From: Helianthus annuus
Taxonomy: Eukaryota; Streptophyta; Magnoliopsida; Asterales; Asteraceae
DNA length: 64,000 bases
Assembly (NCBI RefSeq): GCF_002127325.2
Contig: NC_035445.2
Span: 82,972,239-83,036,238, forward strand
Direction: 5' to 3'
The notes under the pieces were generated by a model. The model searched no databases and had not been told where the DNA came from. It saw only the letters and a program-made list of their open reading frames with translations. Made by a program: the position numbers and the translations under genes. Shown here piece after piece: positions 22,592 through 32,352 of this stretch (the stretch's first letter is position 1; every line of letters begins with the position of its first letter).

Positions 22592-23583
22592 TCTATACAT
22601 ATAATAAAGTAAACCAATGTGTGACACGTGTCATTCATTGGAGGCGTCTATTTTTTGGTTTCCCGCCTTTCTTTCATATTTATTTTCTAACAATTTATCT
22701 TTTAGTTTGTAGATAATATTAAATAGAAAAATGTTTTAACAATTTATCTTTTATTGAAGTTTTAAAGGGTTTCACGCTTTTTTGCACCTGGTCTTTTATG
22801 TTTTAAATTCTAGGATTTGGCTAAAACACACTTTGCCATTAATCACATAATTTTTTTGGATTTATTAAAAATTCATGACTATATTATATACTTATAAGCT
22901 TGAATATATATGTCAAACTTAAAAATTATTCTTAAAAAATTCGGTAACATCTATACTCTATATATAGTGACACGTGTCATTTATTGAAGACACATACTTT
23001 TTAAGTTTTCCCGTTTTTCTTTCATATATATCTTCTAATAATTGTAAATAATACTAAATAGAAAAATGTTAATTGAATACAAAAAATATAGGATAACATC
23101 AAATGCATATCGATTACTTAAATCAGTATACACATGTATGAGATTTTTTTTACTATTATTATTAGTTTCATTATTTATCAAATATATATAAGTGTGTCCG
23201 TCTTTGATTTGCATTTACAAGAAATAATTATTATACAGGGTCGGCTTAACCATTTTAAAGGCCTAAAGCAAGTTTCAAAATCGGGGCCCTTCTTGCCTAT
23301 CTTTTTTCTTATCCAAAAAGAATAAACGACGGTCGATTGACCTAAAGGAGATTCAAACCCGCCCCCTTAAGGTACACAGATGACATGCGCGCTAACTGGG
23401 CTACAACCTTTTAATAACAAGGCTCATACCCATATAGTATATAATTTTATTTTATTTAAATCTTGAGGCCCTATACATTTGGTGGCCTGAGACCCAAGCC
23501 TCAAAATACTTGGGCTTGGGCCGACCCTGTTATTATATAATTTAAATTGTTCAACCCGTGTAACACACGGGGAACTAACCTAG
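22592..23583 (+). mobile_element. Non-autonomous Helitron C (992 bp)
   Basis: The 5' end TCTATACATATAATAAAGTAA follows A (22591). The 3' hairpin CCCGTGTAACACACGGGG, AACTAAC and CTAG (23580-23583) is followed by T (23584). A hAT MITE (23236-23529) is inserted just upstream of the terminal hairpin. The internal sequence differs from Helitrons A and B, while the first 60 bp (GACACGTGTCAT) and last 40 bp are shared. Confidence 0.87.
23236..23529. mobile_element. hAT MITE (294 bp) nested in Helitron C
   Basis: Perfect 10-bp terminal repeats CAGGGTCGGC/GCCGACCCTG are flanked by an exact 8-bp duplication TTATTATA (23228-23235 and 23530-23537), diagnostic of hAT. In the interior, on the minus strand, TAGCCCAGTTAGCGCG (about 23390-23405) and GGGTTTGAATC (about 23346-23358) resemble tRNA A and B boxes, so a tRNA-like fragment may be included. 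Confidence 0.9.
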
Positions 23584-23696
23584 TAAAGGTATATTTCAAA
23601 TAAGTAACAAGAGTACATCAACTATCACCAGGAATACATGATAGAAATACAATATCGTCATAATTGCTCTATAAAAGTTTTCATATTTAAAACTTA

Positions 23697-23924
23697 GGGG
23701 CTGTTTGGTAGCCTCTTAATGACCATTCAGATACTACCTCTTAATGGTTTAAAACCTCTAAATGAATAAGAGGTAACCTCAAGTCTGAATGGTTAAGAGG
23801 TAACTTCTGAATGATAAATCATCACATGCCACATTCTTCTACATTTTCATTGGTAAAATTCTTAATGGTTTCATTAAGAGGTAGCCTCTTAATGACTATT
23901 TAGAGGCTACTAAACAGCCCTTTA
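23697..23924. mobile_element. MITE of the GGGGCTGTTTGG family (about 228 bp)
   Basis: The left end GGGGCTGTTTGGTAGCCTCTTAATGA and the inverted right end GGGCTGTTTAGTAGCCTCTAAATAG pair over about 25 bp. The interior carries AATGGTTAAGAGGTAAC words. It is a relative of 20010-20306. Target duplication unclear. Confidence 0.75.
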
Positions 23925-24549
23925 ACCATTAAAACATCTAGAGAAGTATCCAAAGCAAGTCTTTTTAAATGAGCTTAACAGGTTATTTAGACCATCCGTT
24001 GTTGGGCAGTATTTGGGCGTATATTACCTCAAAAACGTCGTAAAACGCCCGCACACCACCCCCGGGGGCATTTTTCTTAAAAATTTGGTTGGGGCGTGCA
24101 AAATTGAACGCCTGATGAAGATATTGTTGGCCAATCACAGGTAACCTTCTTTTTCTTTGGCCAATCACTTTTTTGGTATTTTATTTATTTAATTATTTAC
24201 ACATCTTTTAACATAATGCCCCACAATGCCCACATCCCCACTACAATCATTTTCGAAAAAACGCCCCATAAAACCTCATTGCTGACTAAACCATCACATG
24301 ACGGATAATGCCCAAAGGTCTTCCTTTACCACTACATGTGATCTTGGAATTAATTGTTTAAATATTGTTTAAACTAGGCTCATGCTTTTATTGTTTATAG
24401 TGCGCTTATTTGTTTTATATTTTTAGTTGATTTATATAACTACACCTATAAAGTTTTGTGATCACAATTTAATTTTTTTGTCAAATGATTAAAAAAAAAA
24501 GGTTAGCGTCAAAATTTCATAAAGGTTAGTCTAAATCAGAACGTATATA
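23925..24549. other. Gene-free spacer, possible decayed MITE
   Basis: A stretch from ACCATCCGTTGTTGGGC (about 23992) to GACGGATAATGCCC (about 24300) has inverted ATCCGT/ACGGAT ends and repeated CGCCC/GGGGC words, so it may be an old TIR element. The rest shows nothing I can name. Confidence 0.35.
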
Positions 24550-25524
24550 TAGGAACAAGATCAGAAGAAAACGTCTCAAAGTGTAGAACGGTGAAAACGA
24601 TTCTGAGCCACAAGATCTTATTGGTTTGTGGCTAAGATTGATGCGGTAACATTTTTGTAAATACTAGGGGCCTTGGAACTATCAGGATGGGTAAAATATG
24701 AAGACCCAAACAAGGGTGCACATCCTAATCGCATGTTATTTCCCCCGATCATATTTAAACGCCAATAACTTTTTATATGCGATTATTTTTTCAAAAAAAT
24801 CACACCATAAAATTCAGCGTTTTTTAATCTTTTCAGCGAGTATACTATTGATATATTTTTCAAAAAAAAATGAAGAGGGTTTTTAATGGCGTTTTAAACT
24901 TTGTTTTTTACGGTGTTTTCAACTGGGTTTTTATGGCGTTTTTCTGAAGTGAGTGTTTTTATGTCGTTTTCAACCAGTTTTTATGGCGTTTTCTGAACTA
25001 AGTATTTTTATGGCGTTTTCAACTGAGTTTTTATGGTGTTTTTCTGAACTGGGTGTTTTATGGCGTTTTCAACTGGGTATTTTTCATGGCGTTCTTCTAA
25101 ACTGGTGTTTTTATGGTGTTTTTCTGAACTATATGTTTTATGGCGTTTTTAACTGGGGATTTTTAATGTCATTTTCTGAACTATGTGTTTTTATGGCGTT
25201 TTTATTTGAACATCCAGTTCATGTTATTTTTTAGTTTCAAAAGTATAACAATAGTATACTCGTTAGAAAGATAATAAAACACTCGATTTTATGGTGTATT
25301 TTAAAAAAAAATAATCACGTATAGAAAAGTTAGGAGAGTTTAAAAAAGATGGTGGAATATGCATATGAGTGACATGTGCATGGTCTTTGACATGTAAATG
25401 ACGTGTGCATGGACCTTTTGACAATATTACCCTTAGTGTAAGTTAGCACCAAGGCCACATGTCAACACCAAAATCGTTCTCACCGTTCTCACACTTTTAG
25501 GTTTTTTCTCTAAATCCTGACCCA
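24550..25524. mobile_element. Palindromic element with tandem-repeat core, copy A (about 975 bp)
   Basis: The arms are inverted copies: AGAACGGTGAAAACGATT (left) and AGAACGGTGAGAACGATT (right, inverted), then AAATCACACCATAAAATTC.. and GCGAGTATACTATTGATAT.. inward. Between them, 24890-25210 is a tandem array of TTTTATGGCGTTTTTCTGAACTGGGTG-like units of irregular 15-35 bp. The outer flanks are TATATA/CATATAAT. No protein is encoded. Related copies are at 35151-41980 (interrupted) and about 44085-45200. Confidence 0.75.
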
Positions 25525-25616
25525 TATAATATTAAAAAAAATCATGCGGTGAGGGTGCGGACCAACACATATCACTATGTACACTGCTGATAAAATATAT
25601 CGTTGTCAAAAAATAG

Positions 25617-25830
25617 AGTAAACTTACGTTTTGCTCCCTATGGTTTGATAGTTTTAACGGTTTTACCCCAATCATTAAAAAACGGCCATTTTCCTCCAAT
25701 AGTTTACTATGTTTTCCCATTTTGCTCCCCGCTTCTAATTTCATCCAAATTGTTTGTTAACTGAAAGGGTATTTTGGTAACTTGCCACATAAACGTAAGG
25801 ATATTTTGGTAATTTTACCTATAAAGATAT
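25617..25830. mobile_element. One arm of a TTTTGCTCCCTATGGTTTG-type MITE
   Basis: The sequence GTTTTGCTCCCTATGGTTTGATAG...AACGG..TTTACCCC resembles the arms of the long-inverted-repeat MITEs elsewhere in the window in style, but the opposite arm is not present. It is probably a truncated copy. Confidence 0.35.
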
Positions 25831-25839
25831 TTTTAATTT

Positions 25840-26171
25840 ATATATAATATATGCATACAATATATACCACAACACATACATACATACACTATCTCATCTC
25901 TCTTCTTAATCACCAGCCACCACCAACAACCACCATCCCCACCAACTTAACACCGCCAACAAGCACCACCAGCACTGCCACCCCACCCCACATCGACCAT
26001 CGCCAACGAATCTCACCATTACATCTTTGTCTGAAACCATAACTCCCAAATCTTTATCAAACCCTAGTCATGGATGTGGAGGTTTCATCTTCGAAAAAAG
26101 AGCGAGAATGGTGGATACAGACCTTAAAACCACCGAAATCACCACCATTCCTTTCATGGTCCATCAAATTC
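25840..26171. other. Pyrimidine/CA-rich segment of unknown origin beside the truncated LTR
   Basis: A TATATA stretch is followed by ACATACATACA and a CACCACCAACAACCACC-rich segment, then GC-richer sequence reading weakly like coding (SNPSHGCGGFIFEKRARM near 26040-26110). It could be a host 5'UTR and first-exon fragment. It ends abruptly at the truncated LTR at 26172. I do not recognise it. Confidence 0.3.
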
Positions 26172-26466
26172 GCACACACACGCGTAATATAACACCAAAT
26201 TCGCATAATTCGAGTTTCGAGTTTGATTGATGATTCGATTAGCTTGATTATTGATTTATTGACTTTATCGCATTGTTACTTCCTACTATTCACAGTCGTA
26301 AAGCGTTTCGCGTTGATTAAACATTCGATTACTTCGATTCCTTTGATTAATCAACACTTACTCCACATAATACAATTAATAAAACATAAAATAGACTAAT
26401 TACAGTCAAAGAAGTCAAACTTGACTTGGACTTTAACTTTGACATTCGAAAACAAGGGGTGTTACA
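26172..26466 (-). repeat. Truncated 3' LTR (about 295 bp)
   Basis: Nearly identical to 34858-35150, with about seven differences counted by eye. Homology stops in a CACACACAC stretch, beyond which the left sequence is unrelated. Roughly 2.5 kb of LTR is missing. The CA-repeat at the break suggests illegitimate recombination. Confidence 0.9.
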
Positions 26467-26480
26467 GCCTCCCCTTGTTT
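26467..26480 (-). promoter_or_regulatory. Polypurine tract
   Basis: The minus strand reads ACAAGGGGAGGC directly before the TGTAACACC start of the 3' LTR, the expected site of plus-strand priming. Confidence 0.85.
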
Positions 26481-26557
26481 AGGGAATTTCGTCCCGAAAT
26501 TAGGCTGAAAGCTGCACAGCACCGTGAATGATCTTACCAATTTCTCGCTTCAGATCT

Positions 26558-29253
26558 TCATTTAAACAACTGCGGGTACTTAGCCTTCATGTCGCTTTCG
26601 AGTTCCCAAGTAAACTTCGCGCCTCGTTTGCCTTCCCATCGGACTTTCACGATAGGGTTGCGCGAGCGTCTGAGTTGCTTGGTTTGGCGATCCATGATTT
26701 CGACAGGCTTTTCTACGAAATGCAGCGTTTCGTTGACTTGAAGGTCGTCGAGAGGTACAATCAGATCATGATCAGCTAGGCATTTTTGGAGGTTTGACAC
26801 ATGGAAAGTCGGGTGGACGTTACTAAGTTCCTCCGGTAGTTCGAGTCTGTAGGCGACTTTGTCGATCCTTTCCAGAATCTTAAAAGGTCCAACAAATCAA
26901 GGCGCTAGTTTCCCTTTCTTGCCGAATCTGACCACACCCTTCCAAGGTGATACCTTTAGGAGTACGTAGTCGCCAACGTCAAATTCAAGGGGCTTGCGTC
27001 TTCTATCGGCGTAACTTTTCTGTCTATCCCTGGCTTTCGACAAGTTGTCTCGAATCTGGAGGATTTTGTCAGTCGTTTCTTGTAGTAACTCGGGACCAGT
27101 TAGTTGCGAATGACCGATCTCGTGCCACACAATAGGTGAACAACATCTTCTTCCATATAAGGCCTCGAATGGTGCCATTTGTATGCTGGCATGATAGCTG
27201 TTGTTGTACAAAAATTCGACTAACGGCAGGTATTTGTTCCAAATACCACCGAAGTCTATGACACACGCACGGAGCATGTCTTCAAGAGTACGGATCGTTC
27301 TTTCAGTCTGTCCATCGGTTTGAGGATGGAATGCGGTACTCAGGTTAAGCGTCGTACCGAGAGCTGCTTGAAACGTTTCCCACAATCGCGAGGTAAACCG
27401 AGCATCACGGTCTGAAATGATGTCACGAGGCATACCATGATTACAAACGATCTCGTCGGTGTAGATTCGGGCTAGTTGTTCTACCTTGTAGTCTTCCCGT
27501 ATTGGCAAAAAGTGGGCTGATTTGGTCAGACGATCAACTATAACCCAAATGCTGTCGTGACCTGATGGCGTGGGCGGAAGTTTGTTATGAAATCCATAGC
27601 TATACTCTCCCACTTCCATATGGGGATTGGAGGTTGTTCGAGTAAGCCAGAAGCTCGTTGATGTTCGGCCTTAACTCTTGCACAAGTCAGGCAACTTCCA
27701 ACATAAAGAGTGATATCCCGTTTCATACCCGGCCACCAGTACTTGTAGCGAAGATCCTGGTACATTTTATCGGCACCGGGATGAATAGAATAGCGGGATT
27801 TGTGGGCTTCGTCCATTATAATCTTTCGCAAATCGGTCCGCTTAGGGATCCAAATTCGGTCCAGATAATAGAAAATCCCATTTGCTTTGCTTACCAGCTG
27901 AGCTCCATCGTGATAGATCCTCTCTTTCTTCAAAGTGCGTTCGTTAAAACAAGCATGCTGGGCTTCGCGGATGAGGGTTTCGAGATCATGCTGGGCTTGG
28001 GTATTGCGAATACTGAGCAAATAACTCCGTCTGCTGAGCGCGTCGGCAACAACATTTGCTTTGCCTGGGTGATAACGGATCTCACAGTCGTAATCGTTAA
28101 GAAGTTCTACCCATCGGCGTTGACGCATGTTAAGTTCTTTCTGATTGAAGATGTGTTGTAAACTCCTGTGATCGGTGAAGATCGTACACTTGGTACCATA
28201 CAGGTAGTGTCGCCAAATCTTCAATGCAAAAACAACTGCGCCTAGCTCGAGATCATGGGTTGTATAGTTCTTCTCGTGGATTTTGAGCTGACGAGATGCG
28301 TAAGCTATAACCTTGTCCCGTTGCATGAGAACACAACCAAGACCAAGGTTGGAAGCATCACAATAGACAATGAAATCGTTGTTTCCGTCGGGCAATGTGA
28401 GAATAGGAGCATTGCAAAGCATATGCTTGAGGGTTTGAAAGGTAGACGCTTATTCGGTTCCCCAAACAAAAGGCTTGTCTTTATGGGTAAGGGCGGTAAG
28501 CGGCACAACGATCTTAGAGAATCCTTCGATAAATTGTCGATAATAGCCCGCTAGTCCGAGAAATGAACGAACTTCGGACGGGTTCTTAGGTGTAATCCAG
28601 CTCTTAACTGCTTCAATCTTCGCGGGATCGACATGAATACCTTGACTATTAACGATGTGACCCAGAAATTGAACCTCCTCCAGCCAGAATTCACACTTGG
28701 AGAACTTGGCGTAGAGTTGATTCCCCTGGAGTAGCTCGAGAACCAAACGTAGATGTTGCGCGTGTTCGGTTTTCGACTTAGAATAGATCAAGACATCGTC
28801 GATGAACACGATGACGAAACGGTCTAGAAATGGCTTACACACGCGATTCATCAGATCCATGAAAACCGCGGGTGCGTTAGTTAAACCAAAAGGCATAACA
28901 ACGAATTCATAATGGCCGTATCGAGTTCGAAAAGCGGTTTTAGGGATGTCTTCCTCTTGAATGCGCAATTGATGATATCCTGAACATAGATCGATCTTCG
29001 AGAAACACTTTGCACCTTGCAACTGATCAAACAAGTCATCGATTCGAGAGAGAGGGTAACGGTTCTTGATGGTTAACTTATTTAACTCCCAATAGTCGAT
29101 GCACATCCTGAACGGCCCATCCTTCTTTTTAACGAAAAGGACTGGCGCGCCCCAAGGAGAGGTGCTCGGGCGAATAAAGCCTTTTTCAAGTAACTCCTGG
29201 AGTTGGTTCGAAAGTTCCCGCATTTCGGATGGAGCGAGTCGATAAGGAGCTTT
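26558..29253 (-). pseudogene. pol: pol (RT, RNase H, integrase, chromodomain-like tail), with stops and a frameshift
   Basis: [17 protein letters not shown], a YWELN where the family has YRELN, and the active site FIDD. Premature TAA at 28450-28452. RNase [33 protein letters not shown]. Integrase: zinc-finger region [21 protein letters not shown], core DRLTKSAHF, SDRDARFTS, HPQTDGQTER (D-D-E triad residues visible). A frameshift near 27575 sits between finger and core. Premature TGA at 26897-26899, after which the GPF-type region (FVGPFKILERID) and the C-terminal RWEGKRGAKFTWE follow. Several lesions are C-to-T on the coding strand. Non-functional. Confidence 0.93.
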
Positions 29254-29255
29254 GG

Positions 29256-31188
29256 CTACGGATTAGCTCCAGGAATGAGGTCGATACGAAAGTCGATGTC
29301 TCGACTTGGCGGTAGTCCAGGAAGATCGTCAGGGAACACCTGAGGAAATTCACGGACTACTGGAACGTCTTTGACTTCGGCCTTCCTTTTCTTTTCCTTC
29401 TCTGCTACTACAATGTTGGCCAAGAAAGCTCTGTATTCCTTGCGGAGATACTTGCTAGCTTGGATGCATGACATGAGCTTGAGACCTTTCGAAGCTGTTT
29501 CACCGTACACACATAATAGATCACCATTAGCGAGCGAGAATCGAATCATCTTATCAAAACACACAACTTCAGCATGGTTTTCGCGAAGAAAGTCCATGCC
29601 TACTATGACGTCGAAACTTCTGAGCTGCATCGGAATAAGGTCGATTGGGAAGATGTGATTGTTGAGCTCGAGGGTACAATCACGGAGAACAGAATTAACA
29701 GCGACAGTTCTTCCAGTAGCGACTTCAACTTCGAATGACGAGGGGAGATAAGAGCGCTTACGACTAAGGAGCTTCTCGAATTCAAACGACACAAAGCAGT
29801 TATCGGCTCCAGTATCAAACAAACACGATGCATAAATACCATTCATAAGGAACGTACCATTAACCACGTTGTTGTCAGCCTGAGCTTGATAGGCGTTGAT
29901 GTTGAAGGTTCTGGCACGGGCTGCTTGTTGCTGCTGCTGAGGTTGCTGCTGCTGCTGCTGGGGCTCTTGTTTCACTACCCTGTTTGGGCACATGTTTGCA
30001 AAGTGGTTAGGCTCACCACATGCAAAGCAGACTCGAGCATTGACTACGGGTGCTTGAGCTGCGGGTTGGCCTTGAGGGGCTGGGAGTAGAGCTTGATGAG
30101 CGGCGGCAGGAGCTGCGGTGTTACGGGGACTATGGCGACAGTTCGCAGTGAAATGACCGTAGAGATTGCAGTGAGCGCAGAAACGACAGGCGATTCCCAC
30201 TGGATGATGATATGAGCATGTCGGGCAGAGCGGGTGGGGACCTGTGTAAGCACGCTTTGCTGGCGGTGCATTGGTCACTGGGGCTGGTCGGTGATGAGAC
30301 TGCTGCTGAGCCTGTACGGCTTGCAGAGGGGCAGCAGTCGTTGTGATGGCACAATTCTTGTTGCTGGAGCTGCTGTTGTTGTGCTTCTTCTTGCGACGTG
30401 ATGACTTGGATGGTTGAGCAGTGGTGGTGTCGACGGTTGGTGCAGTAGTAGCTTGATGCAGAGACTTGGATGGCTTATCCCAGAAACCAGCTTTTACTCG
30501 CTTGTCATTGATCTCGGCGGCAAGCAAGTAAGTCTCCTCAATCAATGATGTCTTGGCGGCATGAACAAAGTCGGCAACACAATCAGGTAGAGCTCGAATG
30601 TACTTCTTGATGGCCATGTCTGGCGTCTTGACTTGATCGGGACAGATAATGCTAAGCTGCTTGAAGCGAGCAGTTAAAGCAGCGTTGTCTCCATCCTTCT
30701 GCTTGATGTTCCAAAACTCGTCCTCCAGCTTTTGGCGTTCATGGGGAGGGCAGAATTCGTCCCTTCAGCTCTTCCCAAGTCAGCTCATAAGCTGCATCAT
30801 TCCCGCGTTTGTTTCGTTCGGCCGTCCACCAGTCTAGAGCTCGGGACTGGAAAACGCCGGTTGCATTTAGGGTACGGAGATTTTCAGGACAGCCGCTTTG
30901 GCGCAGAGTGACTTCGACCGAGTCAAACCATTGAAACATGGCGGTATGGCCATCTTTTCCGGTAAACTCTTTTGGTCCGCATGCCTTGAACTGTTTGAAA
31001 CTGAAAACGGTCTTGTTAGCATCTTTAGGAGCATCGGTTCGCGACTCCTCAGACGATTTGCTGACTTTTTCATACACTTCGCTCACAGCTTTTGCCACTT
31101 GCTTGGCGATGATAGCAGCGAGACGCTTGTCTCTCTTTTCTTGGCGAGTAAGAGGGGTTCGGTGTCCAGATGATGACATGGTCTGCAA
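29256..31188 (-). pseudogene. gag: gag-protease of the gypsy element, frameshifted
   Basis: The start is at 31188-31186 or the second Met (SSSGHRTPLTRQEKRD) just after. Capsid region: FTGKDGHTAMFQWFDSVE and WWTAERNKRG. A one-base insertion in a C-run near 30745 breaks the frame; the reading continues with HERQKLEDEFWN. Two zinc knuckles of CX2CX4HX4C type are present (CAHCNLYGHFTANC and CFACGEPNHFANMC), then a glutamine-rich linker and the aspartic protease motif CLFDTGADN, with the second flap region VIVGMDFL. A second frame break near 29262 separates the protease from RT. Non-functional. Confidence 0.93.
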
Positions 31189-32336
31189 CAGACATTGTCG
31201 TAGGTCTCAGACACAACGAATCGAATCTCACCTCACACATTTACTACTTACTAAAGCTCAGGAACACGAGAAGGCATGAATCACATAAACACAAAACCAC
31301 AGATTCACGAAATCACAGAAGCACAGAAGCACATAGAGCACAGAATCACAGAAGCACATAGGCATTTAATCACAGATGCAGTTAATGTCACGTAATTCTC
31401 CTATCCGCACACAGTAGCACTTACAGTATCCTGACTGCATCTAAGTTTTACGAGTTATTCGAATATAGCGATCGCGAATAGCACATCGAGTTAGTATGGT
31501 ATAGTCGTATAGCGTGTCGAGTAGTATAGTATAATCGTGTATCATAGCATAATATTGTCTAAAACTGCAGCGACTTGTTAGCGTCTTGAGATAGGATAGC
31601 AATGCGAGTTGTGTGTGTCGATCGAAGCGATGGAAAAATCGAATAATCCTCCAAAAATTCAAACACATAACAGGTAAGTACACATAAGGCACATAAAATC
31701 GACAAATGATCCGAGTAAGCAATTACGGGCTCAGGATCAAAACACATAAAATCGAGAGATAGATTGTCTGCGGCTATTAGACGTCGACTACCCAAAGCGA
31801 TTCGACCATTCACAATAGACTTGTCGTCACATTTCGACTTTCAGGTTCGTGTTTCTGCCTCGATTCTTGGGCATTTAACACGCATTCCCTAGGTCATACT
31901 CATGAGTTCAGGTTGTTGGAGTCCGTCATTTGGTGGGATAAATAAAAATCTGGAACAAGTTGTCAAGGTTAGGGTTTCACCCCTAGCTTAGCAACTTCTT
32001 CCTTGTTTTAGTAAAATTTGAGGAGATTATACATCAAAATATGGATTTCACTCATGATTTGGTATAATTATCCTCGTTGGTTCTGAAAAATTAATGAATA
32101 AATCATTGATGAATTGATAAAAACAGCGTTGACCAAATAATTCAGTCGAGAGTTTGCGGCTTTCACACCTAATCTCGACTAAATCGCTTGACTCTATTCG
32201 AAAATTCGAGTGCAGTGATAGCGAAGAGTAACAGGATATAGCACATAAGTTGGGTCTGTTGGTTCCTAACTATACTCTAGGTCTCTAAGACAGCGACCTG
32301 GACTAGGTCGTGTCTTGCCTAATTCCCTATAGTTAT
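31189..32336 (-). other. Untranslated leader of the gypsy element
   Basis: About 1.15 kb between primer site and gag start without coding domains. A CACAGAAGCACA-type short repeat lies near 31290-31370. No further structure recognised. Confidence 0.6.
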
Positions 32337-32349
32337 GGCTCTGATACCA
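32337..32349 (-). promoter_or_regulatory. Primer-binding site, initiator tRNA-Met type
   Basis: The minus strand reads TGGTATCAGAGCC, complementary to the 3' end of plant initiator tRNA-Met, three bases downstream of the 5' LTR end. Confidence 0.93.
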
Positions 32350-32352
32350 ATT

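Noticed and set aside
22435..22716. 93-codon ORF with polyisoleucine
   Set aside because: Translation of an (AAT)n microsatellite.
24953..25234. 93-codon ORF and its counterpart at 35277-35585
   Set aside because: They read through the tandem-repeat core of the palindromic family; open frame is due to the repeats.
27658..28161. 167-codon plus-strand ORF
   Set aside because: Antisense to the RNase H/integrase region of the gypsy element; no family resemblance.
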